A DNA stretch of 64,000 nucleotides. Source: Dyadobacter fanqingshengii. GTDB lineage: Bacteria > Bacteroidota > Bacteroidia > Cytophagales > Spirosomataceae. A program made the position numbers and the translations under genes. Of the stretch, positions 16,874 to 25,505 are shown in pieces (the stretch's first letter is position 1; every line of letters starts with the position of its first letter). Below the pieces are notes generated by a model that saw nothing but the letters and a program-made list of their open reading frames with translations, had not been told where the DNA came from and made no database searches. Location of the stretch: contig NZ_CP098806.1 in the NCBI RefSeq assembly GCF_023822005.2, positions 4,464,001 to 4,528,000 of the forward strand. Reading direction: 5' to 3'.

Positions 16874-18526
16874 ATGTCCGCAATTCTAAAAAATCCCCGG
16901 CTGATCTGGCTTTTGGTTGCTATTTGTTGTGCAGCAACGTTGTCATTTTTCATATTCGAAGCGGCACTCGACATTCCATTTATTGACGACTACAATGCAT
17001 TGCTGGATTTCATAATCCAATATCTGAGAACCGATTCAACAGAAGAAAAGATACATTTCATTTTCCGCCAGCACAATGAACATCGGATCGTGTACGCTCG
17101 GCTCATCCTTTTGCTCGATTATTATGTGTTTGGATGCACCAATCTCCGTCACCTCATTTTCTTAGGAAGCATAAGCCTGTTTTTGATCACGGTTATCTTT
17201 TGCGTTGAAGCTTATAAATACAGTAAAAACACGCTGTCCATTGTCCCGGTGATTCTCTTGTCTCTTCATTTTCAGCATATGGGCAGCTTGCTTTGGGCCA
17301 CCAGCGCGCTTCAGAACATAGGAGTAACGTCACTTGCCTGCCTGGCCATCTGGCTCCTGACAAGGCATGGCGTTTTCTGGCAATGTATGGGGATCATTTT
17401 CGCTTTCATAACAACATTTGCCAGCGGCACCGGACCATTTATATGGGTTGTTCTATTATTGATCGCTTTAATCGGCCGTAATGTGGTCCAATGCGTGGTT
17501 ATCACTGTGCTGGGGACAGGCTCCATTTTACTCTTTTTTCATTCTTACCGTTTCCCGATCGCCGAAAATACCAGCATTACGGGAAGGCTGGCAGCGATGC
17601 CCGAAGTTATCCTGGGAGTAATTGGCGGCACATTTGATATTCATGAAAAAGGCGCCTCACTTATTCCGGTCGTTGCGGGTGTCCTGCTCGTTCTGATATT
17701 CACTTTTTGTATTGCAAGAACCGGATTAGCAGCACTTAGAAAAGATCCAGCCTGTCAGTTCCTGCTTGGCGTGTTTCTTTTTGGAATTTTGTCGGCCATT
17801 GCCATTAGCCTGGGTCGTGGCTCTTATGTTGAAAACAGGTATAAGGTTATATCAACATTGTGCGTCCTTGCCACCTATAATATGGTGCTCCTGCAATTGT
17901 CCCGCAAGCGGCTGAAAATTTGGTTTCATGTCGCCGGTATTGCTTGTTTAGGCTTGTGGTTACTTTTTTTCTGGCGCTACTATCCGGAAATGCTGGAATA
18001 CGAGTCGGTCAGAACGGCCGATCATTTGTCTTTACTAAATAGCCCGCAAACCACACATTCGCCATTTCAACAGAGAATAAATGCTTTGAAAGAACTGGGC
18101 ATTAAGTCACCGGACGACGCACTGATCCAGCAAACTTTTATTTCAAGTAATTATAAGAATGACATGGGCCTTCCATCGCTGAAAATTCTCAAAAAGAAGA
18201 ATAAGTATGCGATAAAATGGCGCGATAGTCTGGGTTTATTCAAGGAATGTTATCTGGTGCTCAAATCAGATCGTAGGAGTTTCGTATTTCCCGTCCGAAA
18301 GAAGAGGAATCTGCTTTCCGATTTTTTTCGATCTGGCGGGCAGTTTTACACTGCCGAGAGAGAGGTTTGTATTTCGTATGATTGGATACAAAAAGGGAGA
18401 TACACCATTTCAGTATATCTCCCTGATCAAACTTGTTTTATTTCCATTCAAGACACCATTGTTATAGAGAAGAATGTAAGGCCGTGGCTTTCTTCTCGAT
18501 GGTTTAATGATGCTTATGCCCCTTAA
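16874..18526 (+). CDS. Polytopic membrane protein of unknown function
   Basis: A 550-residue protein with about ten membrane helices in the first 370 residues and a soluble C-terminal part of about 150 residues. The first external loop (ALDIPFIDDYNALLDFIIQY) holds paired acidic residues and is followed by RQHNEHRIVYARLILLLDY. This topology recalls membrane glycosyltransferase-like proteins, but I see no definite family motif. It is flanked by a terminator upstream and the convergent sdhB gene downstream. Confidence 0.6.
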   Translation: MSAILKNPRLIWLLVAICCAATLSFFIFEAALDIPFIDDYNALLDFIIQYLRTDSTEEKIHFIFRQHNEHRIVYARLILLLDYYVFGCTNLRHLIFLGSISLFLITVIFCVEAYKYSKNTLSIVPVILLSLHFQHMGSLLWATSALQNIGVTSLACLAIWLLTRHGVFWQCMGIIFAFITTFASGTGPFIWVVLLLIALIGRNVVQCVVITVLGTGSILLFFHSYRFPIAENTSITGRLAAMPEVILGVIGGTFDIHEKGASLIPVVAGVLLVLIFTFCIARTGLAALRKDPACQFLLGVFLFGILSAIAISLGRGSYVENRYKVISTLCVLATYNMVLLQLSRKRLKIWFHVAGIACLGLWLLFFWRYYPEMLEYESVRTADHLSLLNSPQTTHSPFQQRINALKELGIKSPDDALIQQTFISSNYKNDMGLPSLKILKKKNKYAIKWRDSLGLFKECYLVLKSDRRSFVFPVRKKRNLLSDFFRSGGQFYTAEREVCISYDWIQKGRYTISVYLPDQTCFISIQDTIVIEKNVRPWLSSRWFNDAYAP

Positions 18527-18528
18527 TG

Positions 18529-19296
18529 TTACACTGCTGTTGAAGAAAGCTTAGCGCCGATATATTCACGGTTCATCCGCGCAATGTTCTCTTGCCCGAT
18601 CTCTTTGGGACATTCTGCAGAGCACGCACCGGTGTTCGTACAGTTTCCAAATCCTTCTGCATCCATTTGTGCAACCATTTTCTCTGCACGGATGGTTCTC
18701 TCAGCTTGTCCCTGCGGAAGCAATGCCAATTGCGAGATTTTTGCCGATACAAAAAGCATTGCAGATGCGTTCTTACAGGCAGCAACACAAGCGCCGCAAG
18801 CGATACACGCTGCTGCTGCAAACGCCTCGTCCGCAGCTACTTTCGGAATAGGAAGGCTATTCGCATCCTGTGCGTTACCCGTGTTTACCGAAACAAAACC
18901 TCCCGCAGAGATCACCCTGTCGAAAGCATCACGGTCAACAACAAGGTCCTTGATCACCGGGAACGCCTGAGCTCTCCACGGCTCTACAACGATCGTATCT
19001 CCATCACTGAACGAACGCATGTGTAACTGACAGGTCGTAACGCCTTTTAGCGGTCCGTGTGCCCTCCCGTTGATATACATGGAACACATTCCGCAAATGC
19101 CTTCGCGGCAATCGTGGTCAAATGCTACCGGCTCTTTGCCCTCCTCGATCAGTTGCTCGTTCAGGACATCAAACATTTCCAGAAAAGACATATCCGGAGA
19201 AACGTTGTCCAGACTGTAATTTTCGAAATCTCCTTTTGTATTGCTATTGCTTTGTCTCCAGACTTTAAGCTTAATATGCATGTTACCTGCACTCAT
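18529..19296 (-). CDS. sdhB: Succinate dehydrogenase/fumarate reductase iron-sulfur subunit
   Basis: A 255-residue electron-transfer subunit of complex II. The [2Fe-2S] ligands are in CREGICGMC and the later Cys of TTCQLH. The [4Fe-4S] and [3Fe-4S] ligands are in [13 protein letters not shown] and [14 protein letters not shown]. It passes electrons from the FAD of SdhA to quinone at SdhC. It is the last gene of the sdhCAB operon on the minus strand, 100 bases after sdhA. Confidence 0.95.
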   Translation of the reverse strand: MSAGNMHIKLKVWRQSNSNTKGDFENYSLDNVSPDMSFLEMFDVLNEQLIEEGKEPVAFDHDCREGICGMCSMYINGRAHGPLKGVTTCQLHMRSFSDGDTIVVEPWRAQAFPVIKDLVVDRDAFDRVISAGGFVSVNTGNAQDANSLPIPKVAADEAFAAAACIACGACVAACKNASAMLFVSAKISQLALLPQGQAERTIRAEKMVAQMDAEGFGNCTNTGACSAECPKEIGQENIARMNREYIGAKLSSTAV

Positions 19297-19396
19297 TGTT
19301 GTAATAGTTAACGGTTAATAATTAACCAATAATATTGAAACAAGCTGATAGCCAGCTGCAAACAGCCAATGGCCGAATGCCGACAGCCAACGGCTA

Positions 19397-21385
19397 TTAT
19401 TTATAACTTCTTTGGGCAATTTTGATATTCTCATAAATCAGCTCCTCTTTGTGAAGCTCCCATTCCTCCTGCGCTTTATGTTCCCACGCAGACACAAACA
19501 TGAAGTTTTCATCATCACGTAATGCTTCTCCCTCTTCCGTCTGGTGTTCTTCGCGGAAGTGGCCACCGCATGATTCTGCACGGGTAAGTGCATCGATGCA
19601 CATTAACTCACCAAGTTCAATAAAATCGGCAACGCGCCCTGCTTTGTCCAGTTCCGGGTTAAACTCGTTCGTGTTGCCCATCACTTTCACATCTCTCCAG
19701 AATTCTTTACGAAGTTCCCGTATTTCAATGATCGCTTCTTTCAAACCCTGCTCATTGCGCGCCATTCCGCATTTATCCCACATGATCTTACCCAGGCGGC
19801 GATGGAACAATTCAGGAGATGTTTTCCCCTGGATCGACATCAAGGTGTCGATACGATTCTTCACTTCTTTTTCAACCCTTACAAATTCCGGATGATCAGT
19901 TGGTATTTTACCTGTGCCAATTTCCTTGGATAGGTAAGACCCGATTGTATAAGGAATTACAAAATATCCGTCAGCAAGTCCCTGCATTAGCGCAGAAGCG
20001 CCGAGGCGGTTTGCACCGTGATCAGAGAAATTAGCTTCTCCCAAAGCATACAAGCCTGGTACTGTGGTCATTAAATTATAATCAACCCAAAGTCCTCCCA
20101 TAGTGTAATGCACCGCAGGATAGATACGCATAGGCACCTCATACGGATCTTCGCCCGTGATTTGCTTATACATATCGAAAAGGTTGCCATATTTTTCTTT
20201 TACAACAGCTTTACCCCAAATCGTAATGTCTTCTTTAGAAGCATTTACAATGTTGTTTTTATTGGCTTCTCCTCTTCCATAACGTTCCACCGCAGCGGCG
20301 AAGTCAAGGAAAACCGCCAGTTTAGACGATCCCACACCATATCCGGCATCGCATCTTTCTTTGGCAGCACGGGAAGCGATATCACGGGGAACCAGGTTAC
20401 CGAATGCAGGGTAACGACGTTCCAGGTAGTAATCTCTTTCTTCCTCAGGGATTTCATTCCCCGGACGCGTATCATTTTTTGCTTTCGGCACCCATATCCG
20501 GCCGTCATTACGAAGTGATTCGGACATCAAAGTCAGCTTCGACTGGTGCTCGCCCGAAACAGGGATACAGGTCGGGTGAATTTGTGTAAAACAAGGGTTA
20601 CCAAAATATGCGCCGCGTTTGTGCGCTTTCCATGCAGCGGTGACGTTGCTGCCCATTGCATTGGTCGACAGGTAAAATACGTTTCCATAACCACCTGTAC
20701 AAAGCAACACTGCATGACCGCCGTGACGTTCTATTTCGCCTGTAATAAGATTTCTCGCAATAATACCGCGGCATTTGCCATCGATATTCACCACATCAAG
20801 CATTTCGTGACGGTTGTACATCTTCACCGTTCCCATTCCCACCTGACGCTGCAATCCTGAGTATGCACCCAGCAGCAATTGCTGGCCAGTTTGTCCCGCA
20901 GCATAAAAAGTACGCTGCACCTGCGTTCCCCCGAAAGACCGGTTGGAAAGCAAACCACCATATTCACGTGCAAAAGGAACCCCTGCTGCAACACATTGAT
21001 CTATAATGTTACCGGAAACCTCCGCAAGACGGTGTACATTCCCCTCTCTCGAACGGTAATCACCTCCTTTAATCGTATCGTAGAAAAGACGGTAAATCGA
21101 ATCCCCATCATTCTGATAATTTTTTGCAGCATTAATCCCTCCCTGGGCGGCAATAGAGTGCGCACGGCGTGGGGAATCCTGAAAACAGAATGCTTTGACC
21201 TTATAACCCATTTCAGCAAGCGTTGCAGCAGCCGAAGCGCCTGCAAGACCTGTTCCTACTACAATAATTTCAAGACTACGTTTATTGGCAGGGTTTACAA
21301 GCGGAACCGAAGACTTGTATTTACTCCATTTTGTTTCAATCGGCCCCTGTGGTATTTTGGCATCCAGACTAGATGAAGTTGCCAT
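19397..21385 (-). CDS. sdhA: Succinate dehydrogenase/fumarate reductase flavoprotein subunit
   Basis: A 662-residue flavoprotein. The FAD-binding dinucleotide fold reads [20 protein letters not shown]. The His for covalent FAD attachment is in [15 protein letters not shown], and active-site segments include [18 protein letters not shown] and [20 protein letters not shown]. It oxidises succinate to fumarate in the TCA cycle, or the reverse under low oxygen. Length and sequence fit the long SdhA/FrdA form that pairs with a five-helix cytochrome b. Confidence 0.95.
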   Translation of the reverse strand: MATSSSLDAKIPQGPIETKWSKYKSSVPLVNPANKRSLEIIVVGTGLAGASAAATLAEMGYKVKAFCFQDSPRRAHSIAAQGGINAAKNYQNDGDSIYRLFYDTIKGGDYRSREGNVHRLAEVSGNIIDQCVAAGVPFAREYGGLLSNRSFGGTQVQRTFYAAGQTGQQLLLGAYSGLQRQVGMGTVKMYNRHEMLDVVNIDGKCRGIIARNLITGEIERHGGHAVLLCTGGYGNVFYLSTNAMGSNVTAAWKAHKRGAYFGNPCFTQIHPTCIPVSGEHQSKLTLMSESLRNDGRIWVPKAKNDTRPGNEIPEEERDYYLERRYPAFGNLVPRDIASRAAKERCDAGYGVGSSKLAVFLDFAAAVERYGRGEANKNNIVNASKEDITIWGKAVVKEKYGNLFDMYKQITGEDPYEVPMRIYPAVHYTMGGLWVDYNLMTTVPGLYALGEANFSDHGANRLGASALMQGLADGYFVIPYTIGSYLSKEIGTGKIPTDHPEFVRVEKEVKNRIDTLMSIQGKTSPELFHRRLGKIMWDKCGMARNEQGLKEAIIEIRELRKEFWRDVKVMGNTNEFNPELDKAGRVADFIELGELMCIDALTRAESCGGHFREEHQTEEGEALRDDENFMFVSAWEHKAQEEWELHKEELIYENIKIAQRSYK

Positions 21386-21446
21386 ATATTGAATGTTATT
21401 TAAATCAAAAAGTTAAATTGAAAACAGCTGCGGCCATTTGCAGCAT

Positions 21447-22118
21447 TTAGTTGACCCATCCCAGATAAATCGAGATCGGCATGAGTGCGAATAGAATTGG
21501 GATAACAATTGAAAAAGCCGTTCCCAGGAAATTGATCGCACCATTGTATTTGATGTGATTCAAACCCAATGTCTGGAACGCACTTTTAAAACCATGCAAC
21601 AAATGCCAGAACAGCGAAATACAACCCAAAACGTAAATTAGTACCACGATCGGGTTCTGGAAAATATCCAGCATCATCTGATACAGATTTAGCTCTTCGC
21701 CTGTGGCAAACTGGTTGGAACGGTTAGGAATCCAGAAATGGGAAGTGTGAATAACCAGGAAAATCAGCAACAACGTACCAAGCAACCCCATACTCCTGGA
21801 ATACCACGTGCTGTTCGCAGATGGATTGTTAACAGCATACTTGATGGGACGAGCCTCTGTATTGTTTTTCCAAAGAATCAAACCATCCGCAATGTGAAGA
21901 ATAAATCCGGCGACCAACCCGATCTCAAGTGTACGAATAATAGGGTTTGTACCCATAAAATGCCCCCAATGTGTAAAGGTCTCCCCTCCATCATTATAAA
22001 AAATCATGGCATTAATTGTGGCATGAATCACCAGAAAGCTTATCAAAAATAATCCGGTAAGAGCCATCAGAAGTTTCTTACCAATGGAGCTCGTTAACGT
22101 TTGTGAAAACCACGACAT
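21447..22118 (-). CDS. sdhC: Succinate dehydrogenase cytochrome b subunit
   Basis: A 223-residue membrane subunit with five predicted helices. The start is SSIGKKLLMALTGLFLISFLV, and His residues in FLVIHATINAMI, FILHIADGLILW, VIHTSHFW and FWHLLHGFKSA could ligate two haems. It anchors SdhAB and reduces menaquinone. It is the first gene of sdhCAB, with an exact Bacteroidota promoter about 50 nt upstream. Confidence 0.9.
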   Translation of the reverse strand: MSWFSQTLTSSIGKKLLMALTGLFLISFLVIHATINAMIFYNDGGETFTHWGHFMGTNPIIRTLEIGLVAGFILHIADGLILWKNNTEARPIKYAVNNPSANSTWYSRSMGLLGTLLLIFLVIHTSHFWIPNRSNQFATGEELNLYQMMLDIFQNPIVVLIYVLGCISLFWHLLHGFKSAFQTLGLNHIKYNGAINFLGTAFSIVIPILFALMPISIYLGWVN

Positions 22119-22170
22119 ATCAAAAACGAATCGTTTTAGTGCGAAAAAATTAGGTATATTTAGAACCTTT

Positions 22171-22202
22171 CAAAGGTATGTCACAAACCCATGCAAGGCA
22201 AA
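22171..22202 (-). promoter_or_regulatory. Bacteroidota-type promoter for sdhCAB
   Basis: On the minus strand, TTTG (22199-22202), a 20-nt spacer and an exact TAnnTTTG element, TACCTTTG (22171-22178), precede the sdhC start by 52 nt. Confidence 0.7.
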
Positions 22203-22404
22203 AAAACCTGTCCATTTTTGTAAAGCGGCTTATTATTTATAATCATTATGAAGAATTAGTTAGTCACAAGAGTGCCAGATGCTGCAGAGCCTGGCAACAT
22301 TATAAAATTTTACCCCAAACTGACCGCTGTCTGTCAAAAACGTACACATTTTTGGTAGAATTTTTCGTTCACATTTTATAACGGCGATCAATTAAAATAC
22401 TTGT

Positions 22405-25290
22405 ATGCGTCCTTCTTTACGACTTCTCCCGATCATTGCACTTTTATTCTTGCTATTTTCTGCTTTCAATGCGCATGCAACGCACTTTCGTGCGGGAGAG
22501 ATTACGGCCAGAAGGATTTCATCCCTTACTTACGAGATCCGTTTATCAGCCTATTTCGACGTTTCGCCGGCTGGCATACAAGCCGCAGAAGCAGCCAACG
22601 ACATTAATTTTTATTTTGGCAGTGAAGGCCCCAGAAAAGTGGAACGGGTGCGGGCGACCATACGGAACATTGGGAATAACACGACGTTCAACGAGTACGT
22701 TACGATATTCACTTTTCCGGCCGCCGGAAGTTACGAGATCTCCGTAGAAATGGATAACCGGAATGCCAAGACACTCAATTTACGGGATGGCATACAAACG
22801 GACGGGATCAATTTCTTTGTACATACGACACTGGAAATCAACACGGCCATTGGAACAAACCAGACGCCGGTCCTGTTAAACGCACCCATCGACCTGGCAG
22901 CCGTTGGACAGCGATATATTCATAATCCCAATGCATTCGATGCGGATGGGGACAGCTTGTCTTTCAAGCTTTTTACGCCTCAAAGTGGTGACGGCAGAGG
23001 AAATGGTCTGAATATCCCCTACAAAGATCCTAATATGGTGACTCCTCCGGGCAGCACCGAAGCCGGCGCAACGCCTGCTACATTTAGCATTAATGCGATT
23101 ACGGGAGATTTGATCTGGGATGCGCCTGTAACCAAAGGCCAGTATAATGTTGCATTCGTGGTGGAAGAATGGCGCGATGGTGTGCGGATCGGTCAGATTG
23201 TGCGTGATATGCAGATCCTGGTGGAAGATGCCCGCAACGCAAGGCCGACGATTGATCCCCTGGACCCCCTTTGCGTAGAAGCAGGGACGCGCATAAATCA
23301 GCAGATTAAAGCCGTTGACAAAGATGGAAATCCGCTGGTTCTTACGAGTACAGGGGGTGTTTATCAAAGTTCGCTCATTAAACCCGCATTGGCTACTTTC
23401 ACTGTTCCTTCACAGGCAACGGGCCAGGTTACCGGACAGTTTGTATGGCAAACCGGCTGTGACCATATCCGTCTGGAACCCTATGATGTGCTTTTCAAAA
23501 TCGAAGACGCGCCTTCGCCCGGCACCAATCCAAACCTTTTCAGAAAGCTGACGGACATGACCACGCTTAGCATTAAGGTTTACGGCCCTAAACCGCTTGG
23601 ATTAAGGGCCGTGGCGGCTACGGACCCGGCGGGGACGGCTTACCGGCTCAACTGGACTGCCTATAAATGTCCGGTTCCTGGCGCAAGAATGGTCATTTAC
23701 CGGAGAGAAGGCTGTGCTGACATTCCTGAGGATGTTTGCTTGACGGGCATTCCGGCTGGTTCTGGTTATGAAGAAATTGGAAGAGTTGCTATTGATCAAA
23801 CTACATATTTAGACAATAACAACGGCGACGGACTCCGTGCAGGCATTTCGTACAGTTATCGCATTGTTGTTGAATTCCCTCGTCCCGGCACAAATGTGAA
23901 TGAGCCGGGAAGCCTGATCGGTGGTGGCGAAAGTATCGCTTCTGACGAGTTCTGCCTGAACCTGCCTATGTTAGCGCCGGTTATTACCAATGTTACTGTT
24001 GATTCAACCAGCGAAACAAGAGGGGTTATTACTGTGAAATGGACAAAACCTGCTGCTTCATCCGGACTTCCTGCACAATATCGCCTCTTCAGGGCAGTGG
24101 GACAGAATGGAACGGCTTTCACACAGATCGCTACCATTAATACAAACCTTACCCCAGGCGCCGCTGACACTATTTTTATAGACCGCGGCCTCAACACACT
24201 GGTTAACCCATATAATTACAAGCTCGAATATTACGCAACGCAGGGCGGGCAGCTCGTTAAAATGGACGACATTAAAACAGCCAGCTCGGTAAGGTTGGAA
24301 CAAGGTGCCGCAGAACCCAACCGCATCCGCCTAAACTGGTCGGCGCTGGTGCCCTGGGACAACGGCAACCGCACCCACAGGGTTTACCGTGAAGACAAAA
24401 CAAGGCCCGGAACATTCAACCGCATTGCAGATGTGCCCGTGCAAGGCACGCAATCCTTTTTCTATCTCGATGATGGATCTGATAAATATGCAGCTGACGG
24501 AACAGTGAACACGACCATTGTCAGCGATTCAACTTATTGTTACAAAGTAGAAACGGTGGGCTCCTACAACAACAGCCAGATCAAGCCATCCATACTTTAC
24601 AACTTCTCACAGATCTTATGTGTTTCGTCCTCTGACACAACCAAGCCTTGCCCGCCTGTGCTGGCCATTGATCAGCTCAATTGTGATTCGTTGCGTGCTC
24701 ATCCCGAAGCTTTCTGCGGACCAACCGGTTTGACCAATCATCTTTCATGGACTTACCCGCAATCTGTTGATGGAAAAGAATGCGACCCCAATGTTTCAGC
24801 TTACCGCATTTACTATGCCCGTTACGAAGGCGATACGCCCGCTTTGATCGCTACCATCACCACGCCGCCATCGCCTTTGGCCACCACATTCAACCACGAA
24901 GGGCTTACTACTTTTGCAGGTTGTTACTATGTGACGGCAGTGAACCGGTTCGGGGCTGAGAGCGCGCCAAGCAACATTGTATGCAAGGACAATTGCCCCA
25001 TGTATGTTTTGCCCAATGTATTTACCCCAAATGCAGATGGTAAAAACGACGTGTTCCAGCCTTACGAATGCCCTGCTTTTGTGCAGTCGCTCGAATTCAA
25101 AGCATTCAACAGATGGGGCGCCCAGGTGTTCAAAACCAATGATGTTAACATCAACTGGAACGGTAAAACCAATGCCGGAAAGGACCTGGCAGCAGGACAA
25201 TATTATTATGAAGTAACCATCTTCTTTGAATCTTCCAAAAGAGAAAGCACCCCTACCACAATGAAAGGCTGGGTGCAGATCATCAGATAA
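22405..25290 (+). CDS. Secreted gliding-motility-type protein with CHU_C C-terminal sorting domain (copy 1)
   Basis: A 961-residue protein with a signal peptide (LRLLPIIALLFLLFSAFNA). The N-terminal ~390 residues form beta-rich adhesin-like repeats (THFRAGEITAR... DADGDSL...). The middle carries fibronectin-III-like modules around GLRAVAATDPAG and NRIRLNWSAL. The last ~90 residues are the gliding-motility-associated C-terminal domain (LPNVFTPNADGKNDVF... FNRWGAQVF), a type B signal for type IX secretion. It is probably a cell-surface or extracellular adhesin. The 3' ~1.7 kb is almost identical to the next gene. Confidence 0.85.
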   Translation: MRPSLRLLPIIALLFLLFSAFNAHATHFRAGEITARRISSLTYEIRLSAYFDVSPAGIQAAEAANDINFYFGSEGPRKVERVRATIRNIGNNTTFNEYVTIFTFPAAGSYEISVEMDNRNAKTLNLRDGIQTDGINFFVHTTLEINTAIGTNQTPVLLNAPIDLAAVGQRYIHNPNAFDADGDSLSFKLFTPQSGDGRGNGLNIPYKDPNMVTPPGSTEAGATPATFSINAITGDLIWDAPVTKGQYNVAFVVEEWRDGVRIGQIVRDMQILVEDARNARPTIDPLDPLCVEAGTRINQQIKAVDKDGNPLVLTSTGGVYQSSLIKPALATFTVPSQATGQVTGQFVWQTGCDHIRLEPYDVLFKIEDAPSPGTNPNLFRKLTDMTTLSIKVYGPKPLGLRAVAATDPAGTAYRLNWTAYKCPVPGARMVIYRREGCADIPEDVCLTGIPAGSGYEEIGRVAIDQTTYLDNNNGDGLRAGISYSYRIVVEFPRPGTNVNEPGSLIGGGESIASDEFCLNLPMLAPVITNVTVDSTSETRGVITVKWTKPAASSGLPAQYRLFRAVGQNGTAFTQIATINTNLTPGAADTIFIDRGLNTLVNPYNYKLEYYATQGGQLVKMDDIKTASSVRLEQGAAEPNRIRLNWSALVPWDNGNRTHRVYREDKTRPGTFNRIADVPVQGTQSFFYLDDGSDKYAADGTVNTTIVSDSTYCYKVETVGSYNNSQIKPSILYNFSQILCVSSSDTTKPCPPVLAIDQLNCDSLRAHPEAFCGPTGLTNHLSWTYPQSVDGKECDPNVSAYRIYYARYEGDTPALIATITTPPSPLATTFNHEGLTTFAGCYYVTAVNRFGAESAPSNIVCKDNCPMYVLPNVFTPNADGKNDVFQPYECPAFVQSLEFKAFNRWGAQVFKTNDVNINWNGKTNAGKDLAAGQYYYEVTIFFESSKRESTPTTMKGWVQIIR
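23590..25290 (+). repeat. Near-identical 1.7-kb direct repeat, copy 1
   Basis: This stretch matches 26691-28391 at a constant offset of 3101. I see a few substitutions in the first ~170 bases, none between about 23760 and 25215, and one near 25218. The N-terminal coding parts of the two genes differ widely, so the sharp onset of identity suggests recent gene conversion. Confidence 0.9.
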
Positions 25291-25315
25291 GCCAAATCCC
25301 GTATAACCTTGCAGC

Positions 25316-25346
25316 GTATTGCCATAGCACTTGTTTATGGCAATAC
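25316..25346 (+). terminator. Hairpin after the first CHU_C gene
   Basis: GTATTGCCATA and TATGGCAATAC form a perfect 11-bp stem with a 9-nt loop, 25 nt after the stop codon. No T-run follows, so it may stabilise the mRNA end rather than act as a classical terminator. Confidence 0.5.
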
Positions 25347-25505
25347 ATATATGAATTATAAACTTGTTTTGTAAGTTTACGATAGCACCTATTATATTAC
25401 CTTCACGGGTACACAGTTTTATTTAAATTTTCGTTGAATTAATAGTTTGGCAGATGCATTTTCTGCCCTGACCTCTATCTAAAAAAGCTCGACTCTTATA
25501 TATTT